7,162 nucleotides of DNA from an uncultured Peptococcaceae bacterium (lineage in GTDB: Bacteria > Bacillota > Dehalobacteriia > UBA7702): positions 1 through 7,162 of the forward strand of contig CALFRX010000038.1 in NCBI GenBank assembly GCA_937919295.1, in the 5' to 3' direction. How positions within the stretch are numbered: position 1 is the stretch's first letter; each line of letters begins with the position of its first letter. Below the pieces are notes generated by a model. It made no database searches. It was not told the origin of the DNA and saw only the letters and a program-made list of their open reading frames with translations. Positions 1-5,988 of the stretch are shown in pieces. Position numbers and translations under genes: made by a program.

Positions 1-2
1 GG

Positions 3-281
3 GATGGGGACATCAGCGAGAAATACGCTTATAACGAAGAGAGCACGGAAAAAACCGATGGGGACGGCGTCACGGAAAAAAGCACCAAAAATGAATTGGT
101 GCTCATCGATGGCAACGCCGCGCCGGTGACGGAAGAAAAGATCTATCCTAAGATCACCGGCGTATTGGTGGTGGCGGAAGGCGCAAGCAATGAAAATATC
201 CGTCAGGCGCTGCTTACCGCGGTCTCCGCCTATCTGTCCATAGGCGCCAACCGCATCGAAATCACAGCCATGGAGGAATGA
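3..281 (+). CDS. spoIIIAG: Stage III sporulation protein AG, C-terminal part (partial at window start)
   Basis: The reading frame is open from base 3 and gives the last 92 residues; the N-terminus, including the expected membrane anchor, lies outside the window. The recognisable part is the end: a short acidic, polar linker followed by KITGVLVVAEGASNENIRQ and a helix ending in IGANRIEITAMEE. The GVLVVAEGA block followed by a helix that carries 'A(N/V)' and a final strand is typical of the SpoIIIAG ring-building domain, related to type III secretion ring proteins. In the family, SpoIIIAG forms a large ring in the intermembrane space between mother cell and forespore as part of the SpoIIIA-SpoIIQ channel. 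Its stop codon overlaps ATGA of the following gene, and the next gene looks like spoIIIAH, which is the standard order. Identification is from motif and context, with good confidence. Confidence 0.9.
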   Translation, partial: DGDISEKYAYNEESTEKTDGDGVTEKSTKNELVLIDGNAAPVTEEKIYPKITGVLVVAEGASNENIRQALLTAVSAYLSIGANRIEITAMEE

Positions 282-283
282 CG

Positions 284-853
284 ATGGAACAAAGATACAA
301 GAACTTTCTCCTGTTATTGGCCGCGCTGGCTTGCTTTGCTGTGGGTGCGGCGCTTTTTATTGACGACAACGATATGGTCTATGAGCAGACGGAAAAAACT
401 CAGGAGGAAAAGGATAACAACGGCGGGGATACGGTAAAAGACCAAGGGGAAAACGCGGCAGAAGAGGACGAAGCCGCTGTTTCCGCCAAGATCGGCAGTG
501 ACGGGGAAAACTTTTTTGTCAATTACCGGATGCAGCGGGATAAACGCCGGGACAATCAGACGGAACTGTATCAGAATATCCTGAACGACGCTTCCCGGGA
601 CGAAGAGGCCAAAGCCGCCGCCCAGACCGCGCTGGAACAGCTTTATCACGTTGCCGCCGTCGAGGATAAAATCGAGGAGATACTGATCGGCCGCCATTAC
701 AGCGATGTGATTTTCGTCATGGAGAATACGGTCTCCCTGCTGATCGTAAAGAAAGCAAGTCTCAACGAAGAGGAAAAAACAGCGTTATCCTCCTTTGTTT
801 GTTCTTATGCGGGGATTGCCGCGGACAGCCTGTCCGTTTTTACCGTGGATTAG
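284..853 (+). CDS. spoIIIAH: Stage III sporulation protein AH (SpoIIIAH)
   Basis: The protein is 189 aa from the chosen start. Two in-frame ATGs exist, at 278 (overlapping the spoIIIAG stop as ATGA) and 284. GGAGG at 272-276 lies 1 nt from the first and 7 nt from the second, so 284 is preferred. Residues about 7-26 form one hydrophobic segment (FLLLLAALACFAVGAALFI). A charged, low-complexity linker rich in E, D, N and K follows to about residue 68. The C-terminal domain starts near FFVNYRMQRDKRRD (about 77-90), a motif typical of SpoIIIAH, and continues to the end with the YscJ/FliF-like fold. In the family this mother-cell protein spans its membrane once and binds forespore SpoIIQ across the intermembrane space. 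It is the last gene of the spoIIIA operon and is followed by a terminator. Size and architecture are normal. Confidence 0.92.
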   Translation: MEQRYKNFLLLLAALACFAVGAALFIDDNDMVYEQTEKTQEEKDNNGGDTVKDQGENAAEEDEAAVSAKIGSDGENFFVNYRMQRDKRRDNQTELYQNILNDASRDEEAKAAAQTALEQLYHVAAVEDKIEEILIGRHYSDVIFVMENTVSLLIVKKASLNEEEKTALSSFVCSYAGIAADSLSVFTVD

Positions 854-889
854 AGGAGCGGTGTAAACTGCGGCGTTTTACCGCCGTTC

Positions 890-908
890 ATTGGCCGCGC
901 CAATTTTT
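890..908 (+). terminator. Rho-independent terminator of the spoIIIA operon
   Basis: ATTGGC (890-895) pairs with GCCAAT (899-904) around a CGC loop, and the run TTTTT occupies 904-908. The hairpin starts 36 bases after the spoIIIAH stop. A second GC-rich hairpin sits just upstream: CGGCG (871-875) pairs with CGCCG (882-886) around a TTTTAC loop. The stem is short, but the tandem hairpins, the U tract and the new promoter immediately downstream all fit a boundary between two transcription units. Confidence 0.7.
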
Positions 909-919
909 GAGCAAAACCA

Positions 920-948
920 TTGTTATTTTCATAAAGATTTGATATAAT
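920..948 (+). promoter_or_regulatory. SigA-type promoter upstream of the structured leader and Asp23-nusB operon
   Basis: The -10 hexamer is a perfect TATAAT at 943-948, extended by TGA at 940-942. The -35 element TTGTTA at 920-925 matches four of six consensus bases and is exactly 17 bases away. Transcription would start near 955, giving a leader of about 190 bases before the Asp23-family start codon. The promoter follows directly after the spoIIIA terminator, as expected for an independent vegetative operon. Confidence 0.75.
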
Positions 949-954
949 ATTTTA

Positions 955-1125
955 GTAATGAGTCTCGTGGCACGGGGCAGGCCGTGGGCAAAGTCTGCGA
1001 TTTATGTTCTTTGGAGTGTGCGGCGGACCTTCTGTTCTGCGGTGCGCTGCGTACTGAAACATAAGGAAGACATTTTATACATAATGCGGCTGCCTCTGGC
1101 CCAAAGCGGTAGGTCATGTTTACAA
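955..1125 (+). ncRNA. Structured leader RNA, candidate 6S RNA
   Basis: This stretch lies between a strong promoter and the Asp23-family gene and has no convincing coding content. Visible structure: a long terminal hairpin, 1016-1025 paired with 1045-1054 (10 bp including GU pairs), continued by ACC 1027-1029 with GGT 1041-1043 across one G-G mismatch. Below it lies an asymmetric internal bubble (1007-1015 against 1055-1079). A closing stem follows: TTATG 1002-1006 with CATAA 1080-1084, CG 998-999 with CG 1087-1088, and GGGC 986-989 with GCCC 1099-1102. CGTGGC 966-971 can pair with GGTCATG at 1112-1118. Outer stem, large central bubble and terminal hairpin within about 170-190 nt is the architecture of 6S RNA, which mimics an open promoter and binds SigA-RNA polymerase. 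The 3' end is uncertain because no terminator separates it from the downstream gene, so processing would be needed. Otherwise it may be an uncharacterised structured leader of the operon. Confidence 0.45.
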
Positions 1126-1132
1126 GTATCAT

Positions 1133-1137
1133 GGAGG
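1133..1137 (+). promoter_or_regulatory. Ribosome binding site that sets the Asp23-family start
   Basis: GGAGG lies 8 bases upstream of ATG 1146. Two earlier in-frame ATGs, at 1116 and 1131, lack a site at the right distance; the one at 1131 directly abuts this GGAGG. The start at 1146 is therefore preferred, which also leaves the 3' part of the structured leader non-coding. Confidence 0.8.
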
Positions 1138-1145
1138 AAAACGAC

Positions 1146-1529
1146 ATGAGTGATAACAAAGATAATATTGAAGTACAAGCCGAAGAAACCACGACCAGCG
1201 TAAAGATCTCCGACGACGTGGTCGCCACCATCGCGGCGATTGCCGCCGGGGAAATCGAAGGCGTTGGCGGTATGTGCGGCAGTCTGGCCGGGGATATCAT
1301 CGAACGGCTGGGCAAAAAGAACAGCGCCAAAGTCAGAATCAGTATGAATATTTTAGTGGTTTACAACTACCGGATTCAGGAAGTATGCGCCGAAGTGCAG
1401 GCCGCGGTGAAGAACGCCGTGGAAGGTATGACCGGCCTCGGCGTCGCCGATGTTTCCATTACCGTACAGGGCATTGTCATGCCCCATCAGGAAACGGAAG
1501 AAGCCGAAGAAGATAAAGAGGATAAATAA
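1146..1529 (+). CDS. Asp23/Gls24 family protein (YqhY-like)
   Basis: The protein is 127 aa from ATG 1146, chosen because GGAGG at 1133-1137 is correctly spaced. It is soluble and mixed alpha/beta, without signal peptide or membrane segment. Residues about 16-110 carry the Asp23/Gls24 (formerly DUF322) pattern: VKISDDVVATIAAIAAGEIE, then GVGGM..., a predicted strand VRISMNILVVYNYRI, a helix with EVCAEVQAAVKNAVEGMTG, and a final strand VADVSITVQGI. The C-terminus is a very acidic tail rich in E and D. In Firmicutes the YqhY branch of this family lies just upstream of nusB, often next to accB-accC, and in Bacillus it has been tied to control of fatty acid synthesis. The exact biochemical role is not settled. 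Here it is the first protein-coding gene of the operon, 2 bases from nusB. Confidence 0.88.
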   Translation: MSDNKDNIEVQAEETTTSVKISDDVVATIAAIAAGEIEGVGGMCGSLAGDIIERLGKKNSAKVRISMNILVVYNYRIQEVCAEVQAAVKNAVEGMTGLGVADVSITVQGIVMPHQETEEAEEDKEDK

Positions 1530-1531
1530 AT

Positions 1532-1966
1532 TTGAGCAGACAACGGGCAAGAGAAACCGCCTTTCAGATGGTATTTCAGATGGACGTCGGCAAAAATCCC
1601 CTGGAAATTGCCGAAAGAACATTGGAAGAGGCGCTAAAAGAAGGCCTCATTGAAGAAAAAGACCGGGAATATATCATAAAACTCGTGACCGGCGTGGCGG
1701 CAAAAAAAAGTGAGTTCGATGTGTTTATTTCCGCCCACGCCAAAGGCTGGACGTTAGACCGCATCAATGCCATCGAAAAAAACATCCTTCGGCTTTCCCT
1801 TTACGAGATCCACTATATGGATGAGATTCCCTACGAAGTGGCGGTGAACGAAGGCATTGAGTTGGCGAAAAAATACGGGGAAGAGGACGCCTATTCCTTT
1901 GTCAACGGTATCCTCGACAATGCCAAACCGCTAAAGAATCAAGGCGAAGGAGAAAAGGGAAAATGA
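1532..1966 (+). CDS. nusB: Transcription antitermination factor NusB
   Basis: The protein is 144 aa and starts at TTG 1532, giving MSRQRARETAFQMVFQMDVG, the typical NusB N-terminus. GAGG at 1518-1521 precedes it by 10 bases. The all-helical NusB domain covers almost the whole length. Landmarks are the basic SRQRARE N-terminus that contacts boxA RNA, WTLDRINAIEKNILRLSLYEI (about residues 73-93), IPYEVAVNEGIELAKKYGEEDAYSFVNGILD (about 99-129), and a charged tail. In the family NusB binds NusE (ribosomal protein S10) and boxA RNA, promoting antitermination of rRNA transcription. Length matches the family. It follows the Asp23-family gene by 2 bases, and its stop overlaps the start of the next gene as ATGA, which suggests translational coupling. 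Confidence 0.96.
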   Translation: MSRQRARETAFQMVFQMDVGKNPLEIAERTLEEALKEGLIEEKDREYIIKLVTGVAAKKSEFDVFISAHAKGWTLDRINAIEKNILRLSLYEIHYMDEIPYEVAVNEGIELAKKYGEEDAYSFVNGILDNAKPLKNQGEGEKGK

Positions 1967-2910
1967 TCTTAGCCTTCGATACCAGTTGTTATACGACGTC
2001 CGTGGCGCTGATGGCCAATGACGGGCAATTATTGAGTGATCAAAGGAGAGTTTTGGCTGTACCCGCCAAACAGCGCGGGTTGTTGCAGTCCGAAGCTCTC
2101 TTTCAACATATACAGAACCTTCCTGCCCTTTTAGAGACTTTGGCGGGATCTTTTGCAATTAGTGAAATTGAGGCCATTGGCTGCAGCGTGAAACCGCGGC
2201 CGGTCGAAAAATCCTATATGCCGGTATTTTTGGGCGGGGAAACCGTTGGCCGTTCCCTGGCGGCGGCGCTCCACTGTCCTTTTCTGCCAGGAACACACCA
2301 GGAAGGCCACATGATGGCAGGTTGGTATTCCTTAATGATGCTTGAGCAAATTCCCGACCGCTTTCTGCTTTGTCACTTTTCCGGCGGGACTTCCGAAATC
2401 CTGCTGGCGGAGAAAGAGGAGACCGGTGATTTCTCCCTGACCCGGAAGGCTTTTGGCAACGATCTTCACGCCGGGCAGTTTGTCGATCGCATCGGCGTAT
2501 TACTCAATTTACCGTTTCCCTGCGGCGCGGCGCTGGAAACTTTGGCTATGGGACATAAAGGGGACATCCCCCATGTTAAAATTTGGGTAAAGAACGGGGA
2601 GTTCTCCTTTTCCGGACAGGAAACCGCTGTGCGCCGCCTGGCAGAAGAGGGAACCGACGCGGCGACGGTGGCCAGAACCGTGGAGCATACCATTGCGAAA
2701 ACCTTAGTGAAAGTATTTCAGCAGCTCTTTGCCGCTACCCAGGTCTCGACAGCGCTATTTGTCGGTGGCGTGATGTGCAACGCGTATATCAAAGCGTATT
2801 TACGTGAACATTTCAGCCGCGAAACCCTTTATTTTGCCGATCCCCGTTATGCCTCGGACAATGCCGTGGGTATTGCGGCACTTACCTTAAAACGTTTGGG
2901 AGGGATATGA
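1963..2910 (+). CDS. TsaD/Kae1-like protein (peptidase M22 / O-sialoglycoprotein endopeptidase family paralogue)
   Basis: The protein is 315 aa and belongs to the ASKHA-fold TsaD/Kae1/Qri7 family. The start overlaps the nusB stop (ATGA); AAGGAG at 1947-1952 lies 10 bases upstream. Conserved features: N-terminal phosphate-binding strand ILAFDTSCYTTSVAL (2-16), metal-type motif HQEGH (His112, His116), SGGTSE (140-145), a region equivalent to TsaD's 'D..GEAFDK' at GNDLHAGQFVDRIG with Asp175, FSFSGQETAV (214-223), GGVMCN (268-273), and SDN near the end (Asp299 as likely third metal ligand). TsaD makes threonylcarbamoyl-adenosine (t6A37) in ANN-reading tRNAs. This protein is shorter than standard TsaD, and it carries SGGTSE where TsaD has SGGHT, so it looks like a paralogue with intact metal ligands but a changed active-site loop. 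Its substrate is unknown. It occupies the place between nusB and xseA where many Firmicutes have folD. Confidence 0.82.
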   Translation: MILAFDTSCYTTSVALMANDGQLLSDQRRVLAVPAKQRGLLQSEALFQHIQNLPALLETLAGSFAISEIEAIGCSVKPRPVEKSYMPVFLGGETVGRSLAAALHCPFLPGTHQEGHMMAGWYSLMMLEQIPDRFLLCHFSGGTSEILLAEKEETGDFSLTRKAFGNDLHAGQFVDRIGVLLNLPFPCGAALETLAMGHKGDIPHVKIWVKNGEFSFSGQETAVRRLAEEGTDAATVARTVEHTIAKTLVKVFQQLFAATQVSTALFVGGVMCNAYIKAYLREHFSRETLYFADPRYASDNAVGIAALTLKRLGGI

Positions 2911-2911
2911 T

Positions 2912-4132
2912 ATGGCAACCCCGCGGGCTGTAACCGTCAGCCAGCTGAACAATTACATCAAACGCCGTTTTGAAATGGACGATAAACTCCAGCACATATT
3001 GGTGGAAGGGGAGATTTCCAACTTCAAAGCCCATTCTTCGGGCCATCTCTATTTTGGCCTCAAAGATGAAAACGCTTTTATTCGCTGCGTCATGTTTCGC
3101 GGCAGCGTGGCGAAGCTGAAATTCCGTCCCGAAAACGGCCAGCGGGTGGTGATCCGCGGCCACGTTGCCGTCTATGAGCGGGACGGCCAATTTCAGCTTT
3201 ACGCCGAAGCCATGGAAGCCGCCGGTATCGGCGATCTTTACTTGGCCTTTGAGCAGATGAAGGAAAAACTGAATCAGGAGGGACTTTTTAACGAAGCCCG
3301 CAAAAAGCCCTTGCCGGAACTGGCGCTGCGCATCGGCGTGGTCACTTCCCCCACAGGAGCGGTTTGGCACGATATTCAAAATGTCGCCACCGCCCGCTTC
3401 CCTTCGGTGAGCCTTTTTCTCTACCCTGCGGCAGTGCAGGGGGAAGCGGCGGCAGGGGAAATTGTCGCCGGGATCGACTTCTTTAACCGCAGTGCCATGG
3501 TGGATCTGCTGATCGTGGGCCGGGGCGGCGGTTCCATTGAGGATCTTTGGGCTTTCAATACGGAGCCGGTGGCCCGGGCGATCTACGCTTCGCAATTGCC
3601 GGTGATCTCCGCCGTCGGTCATGAAACCGACTACACCATTGCCGATCTTGTGGCGGATAAGCGGGCGGCGACGCCGTCCCAGGCCGCGGAAATGGCGGTG
3701 CCTTCCCTCACTGATATGGAAGCCCGTTTCGCTTTGATGGAAAGCGCGATGAAACAGCGGCTCAATATGGCCCTGAAAACAAAACGGGAGAAACTGAAAA
3801 AAATCGGCGAGAGTTACGTTTTCACCAGAAAAGAACGGCTTTTTCGCAGCCAGACCCAAACCATCGACCTTTTCTCCCAGCGCCTCGATAAGACCTTTTT
3901 TGAAAATTACGAAAAATTAAAAAATAATTACCTGCTGCTGAAAGAAAAACTTTCGGTATTAAGTCCCCTGAACACGCTATCGAGGGGCTACAGTATCTGT
4001 ATGAAAGATCAAAAACCGCTGCGCTCCTATGTGGAAGCGGCGGCAGGCGACCGTGTTGAAGTCTGCCTCAACAGTGGTGTCTTAAACTGTACGGTGAACG
4101 AAGCAAAGGAGGATTCCTATCATGGCAAATAA
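2912..4132 (+). CDS. xseA: Exodeoxyribonuclease VII large subunit
   Basis: The protein is 406 aa, starting at ATG 2912 with GGGAGGG at 2898-2904 and 7 bases of spacing. An N-terminal OB-fold domain (about 5-105) begins with TVSQLNNYIKR and holds the VEGEISNFKAHSSGHLYFGL signature. The catalytic domain follows: IGVVTSPTGAVWHDI (141-155), LLIVGRGGGSIEDLWAFN (199-216), and VISAVGHETDYTIADLVADKRAATPSQAAE (231-260). A long charged coiled-coil-like region (about 265-345) and the C-terminal LSPLNTLSRGYSI (350-362) complete it. In the family XseA associates with several XseB copies to degrade single-stranded DNA into oligonucleotides. It is slightly shorter than the Bacillus enzyme, but every core motif is present. 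Its 3' end overlaps xseB by 11 bases, and it lies 1 base after the TsaD-like gene. Confidence 0.97.
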   Translation: MATPRAVTVSQLNNYIKRRFEMDDKLQHILVEGEISNFKAHSSGHLYFGLKDENAFIRCVMFRGSVAKLKFRPENGQRVVIRGHVAVYERDGQFQLYAEAMEAAGIGDLYLAFEQMKEKLNQEGLFNEARKKPLPELALRIGVVTSPTGAVWHDIQNVATARFPSVSLFLYPAAVQGEAAAGEIVAGIDFFNRSAMVDLLIVGRGGGSIEDLWAFNTEPVARAIYASQLPVISAVGHETDYTIADLVADKRAATPSQAAEMAVPSLTDMEARFALMESAMKQRLNMALKTKREKLKKIGESYVFTRKERLFRSQTQTIDLFSQRLDKTFFENYEKLKNNYLLLKEKLSVLSPLNTLSRGYSICMKDQKPLRSYVEAAAGDRVEVCLNSGVLNCTVNEAKEDSYHGK

Positions 4133-4412
4133 GAAAAAAGAATTGAATTTTGAGGAAGCCATCAAAGAATTGGAACAGACGGTAAAGGGTATGGAAAGTG
4201 GTGATCTCGGCCTCGACGAGCTCCTTAGCGATTTTGAAAAGGGCATCGGTTTGCTGCGTCTTTGTGAAAAGAAGTTAGCGGAGGCCGAAGGCCGCATCGA
4301 AGTGCTGACCAAAGCGGAAACCGTGACTGCCCCGACCCTTAGGGACGTCGCTGAGGAGGATAGCTCCCTGCCGGAGGCGCCTCCTTATGACGAACCGAAA
4401 CTGCCCTTTTAA
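4122..4412 (+). CDS. xseB: Exodeoxyribonuclease VII small subunit
   Basis: The protein is 96 aa. Its start ATG 4122 lies within the last codons of xseA, with a strong AAAGGAGG at 4105-4112 and 9 bases of spacing, so the two subunits are probably translationally coupled. Residues about 6-62 form the two-helix XseB domain: LNFEEAIKELEQTVKGMESGDLGLDELLSDFEKGIGLLRLCEKKLAEAEGRIEVL. This helical hairpin wraps the XseA coiled-coil region in the holoenzyme. After about residue 65 there is a 30-residue acidic, proline-containing tail that the shortest family members lack. It probably is disordered. Function is inferred from the family. Confidence 0.94.
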   Translation: MANKKKELNFEEAIKELEQTVKGMESGDLGLDELLSDFEKGIGLLRLCEKKLAEAEGRIEVLTKAETVTAPTLRDVAEEDSSLPEAPPYDEPKLPF

Positions 4413-4429
4413 GAAAAGCTGAGGTAACG

Positions 4430-5308
4430 ATGGCCGACGTAAAAGAAATTTTAGCAAACAAACGCATATTGCTGGAGGCTTACCTTACCGATTTGGCTCG
4501 GGGAAAAGGCACCCTGCTCCAGGAGGCGATGAGCTATACGTTAAGCAACGGCGGCAAGCGCCTGCGCCCCTCTTTGTTTCTGCTCACCGCCGATCTCTAC
4601 GCCAAAGACAGCGAAAATCTGCTGCCCTTTGCCGCGGGCCTTGAGATGATCCATACTTATTCTTTGATCCATGACGATCTGCCGGCCATGGATAACGACG
4701 ATTATCGGCGGGGGAAGCCGTCGAATCATAAAGTCTACGGCGAAGGTCAGGCAATTTTAGCGGGAGACGCCTTGCTCAGCGAAGCCTTTTATCTGATGGC
4801 CTCGCTGAAAGCGACGGAGCCTGCCGAAAGGGTGCTTGCCGCTCTGAGCTACGCCGCGGATTATGCCGGTCTCGGCGGCATGGTCTACGGTCAGAGCCTC
4901 GATCTTTTGGGAGCGGACAAAGCGCAAACCGCGGAAGCCTTGAAAAAAATCCATTATTATAAGACCGGCGCCTTGCTTAGCCTGTCTTTTGTCTGCGGCG
5001 CGATTTTAGGCGGCGCACCCCAAAGGGACGTAGATGCTCTTGACCGTTTTGGCCGTTCTCTTGGTTTGGCCTTTCAGATCGCCGATGATATTTTGGATCA
5101 CGAAGGAACCTTCGCGGAATTGGGGAAACCCATCGGCTCCGACGAAGCCAATGACAAAACGACTTACATCTCTCTCCTTGGTTTAGCGGGAGCGCAGAAA
5201 GCGGGGAAACAGGCCATTGCCGAAGCCAATGGGGAGATCGCCTCATTATCGGTGGATAGCGTGGTTTTAAGAGATTTGGGTCAAGTGATATTAAATCGCA
5301 AAAAATAG
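4430..5308 (+). CDS. ispA: Polyprenyl synthetase, farnesyl diphosphate synthase type
   Basis: The protein is 292 aa, starting at ATG 4430 with GAGG at 4421-4424. It is an all-helical trans-isoprenyl diphosphate synthase. Substrate-binding GGKRLRP is at 41-47; the first aspartate-rich motif HDDLPAMDNDDYRRG is at 81-95; YYKTGALL carries the conserved lysine at about 178; the second motif FQIADDILD is at 215-223. It condenses isopentenyl diphosphate with dimethylallyl and geranyl diphosphate to make C10/C15 prenyl chains in the cytoplasm. The sequence HTYSLIHDD before the first motif resembles bacterial short-chain (FPP) synthases, so farnesyl diphosphate is the likely product; geranylgeranyl cannot be excluded. 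It lies 17 bases after xseB. The enzyme for the start of the same pathway, dxs, follows beyond the OLE RNA and oapA. Confidence 0.95.
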   Translation: MADVKEILANKRILLEAYLTDLARGKGTLLQEAMSYTLSNGGKRLRPSLFLLTADLYAKDSENLLPFAAGLEMIHTYSLIHDDLPAMDNDDYRRGKPSNHKVYGEGQAILAGDALLSEAFYLMASLKATEPAERVLAALSYAADYAGLGGMVYGQSLDLLGADKAQTAEALKKIHYYKTGALLSLSFVCGAILGGAPQRDVDALDRFGRSLGLAFQIADDILDHEGTFAELGKPIGSDEANDKTTYISLLGLAGAQKAGKQAIAEANGEIASLSVDSVVLRDLGQVILNRKK

Positions 5309-5345
5309 AAAATTTTTCCGATTTTTAAAATATTTGGCGGATGAC

Positions 5346-5374
5346 TTGCAAAGAATGAATAAAAACTGTATAAT
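5346..5374 (+). promoter_or_regulatory. SigA-type promoter for the OLE RNA (and oapA-dxs)
   Basis: The -35 element TTGCAA (5346-5351) and a perfect -10 TATAAT (5369-5374) are separated by exactly 17 bases, with TG immediately before the -10. The predicted start is near 5381, a few bases before the 5' strand of the terminal stem of OLE RNA (5382-5392). The AT-rich stretch from the ispA stop to this point contains no GC-rich terminator hairpin, so read-through from the upstream operon could add to transcription from this promoter. Confidence 0.75.
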
Positions 5375-5380
5375 AATATA

Positions 5381-5970
5381 GAAAACAGGTGATGCGGTAT
5401 CCTAGTCGGCAAAACTTTGTTTAAAGGCGGGGCTAAAAATCCGTCAAGGGCATATCGATGAAGTTTCTGGTGTTGGCTTCTTACGCCCAGTTTGGGGCTG
5501 ATGCTGGAAGTTAAGAAAGAGGGGGGAATCCTCAATGGCATGAGGGCTGACCCTGCTTTCGTGGAGACCCATGACTGTGGGGAACTTTTTTGGTCAAAAA
5601 GGGAACTACGGCTTGGGAGAAGAACCTGTATTCGGGTGAACTGGGTACAGTGTAGCCTGGCTTGCGTGGTTAAGGTGGAGAATTAAACAATAAGACGCCG
5701 AGATGGAAAGGGACCAAATTTCTGTCACGGTATCAAAACCGGTACTGCAAAAGAGCATAGAATAAAGTGGCGCTGCTGAGGAAAACTCCTAGGCCGTTTA
5801 TTTATAAGATTCGACGGGGATTAAAGTGCGGACTAAGTGGCAATCCGGTACCTTATGGATTTTCAAGTAAAGGGAAACCGCCTTTTCGGCGACGAAAAGG
5901 TTTGAAAATGGGAAAGCCTTCCGGACCAAAGCCGCAGCGTTTACCCGCTGGGTTGTCACCTGTTTTAACA
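5381..5970 (+). ncRNA. ole: OLE RNA (Ornate, Large, Extremophilic RNA)
   Basis: About 590 bases without a credible gene lie between ispA and a small membrane protein gene followed by dxs, which is the known genomic setting of OLE RNA in Bacillus halodurans and many anaerobic Firmicutes. The length fits the family (about 600 nt). Seen in the sequence: a perfect 11-bp pairing of the two ends (5382-5392 with 5956-5966), which defines the boundaries; a hairpin of 8 bp capped by the GNRA tetraloop GCGA (stem 5881-5888 with 5893-5900); a hairpin CAGCG 5935-5939 with CGCTG 5946-5950; AATCC 5842-5846 with GGATT 5857-5861; and many unpaired purine-rich segments. OLE is one of the largest structured bacterial RNAs. 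It is bound by OapA at the membrane, and in B. halodurans its loss alters Mg2+ tolerance and survival under cold and alcohol stress. The identification rests on context, length and structure plus recalled consensus; a covariance search would settle it. The exact ends are inferred. Confidence 0.88.
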
Positions 5971-5984
5971 TCTTTCTTTGATGC

Positions 5985-5988
5985 GGAG
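5985..5988 (+). promoter_or_regulatory. Ribosome binding site that sets the oapA start
   Basis: GGAG precedes TTG 5995 by 6 bases and lies 18 bases after the end of the OLE terminal stem. No ATG in this frame between 5908 and 6470 has a site of this quality at the N-terminal side of the hydrophobic core. The 7-mer GATGCGG that includes this site (5980-5986) repeats the 7-mer at 5391-5397 near the 5' end of OLE RNA. Confidence 0.65.

Noticed and set aside
955..1145. T-box or metabolite riboswitch in the leader before Asp23
   Set aside because: No T-box core sequence (AGGGTGGNACCGCG-like), no terminator/antiterminator pair ending in a U tract, and no riboswitch core that I recognise.
958..1149. 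A 63-codon frame overlapping the leader RNA before the Asp23-family gene
   Set aside because: The start is only a few bases from the predicted transcription start with no ribosome binding site, the product has no recognisable features, and the region folds extensively as RNA.
2882..3859. A 325-codon frame on the minus strand opposite xseA
   Set aside because: It is antisense to a clearly conserved xseA, its product is rich in His, Arg and Gly as expected for a reverse-frame artefact, and it has no promoter or ribosome binding site that I can see.
5305..5340. AT-rich inverted stretch after ispA as a possible terminator
   Set aside because: Only weak A/T pairing is possible (AAAAT with ATTTT type), there is no GC-rich stem, and the following genes are expected to be co-transcribed.
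5492..5686. A 64-codon open frame inside the non-coding region after ispA
   Set aside because: It begins at an ATG without a convincing ribosome binding site, its product is not recognisable, and it lies wholly within the OLE RNA between its paired ends.
5770..5790. CTGAGGAAAACTCC, recalling conserved RNase P RNA segments
   Set aside because: The remaining RNase P core motifs (for example the ACAGAA-type segment paired with the 5' end) are missing in proper order, and gene context points to OLE.
5805..5822. GATTCGACGGGG, resembling the 5' conserved segment of tmRNA
   Set aside because: There is no alanine-acceptor pairing partner, no tag-peptide frame and no CCA-like 3' half within the next 400 bases; oapA starts too close. 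The motif fits inside the OLE RNA.
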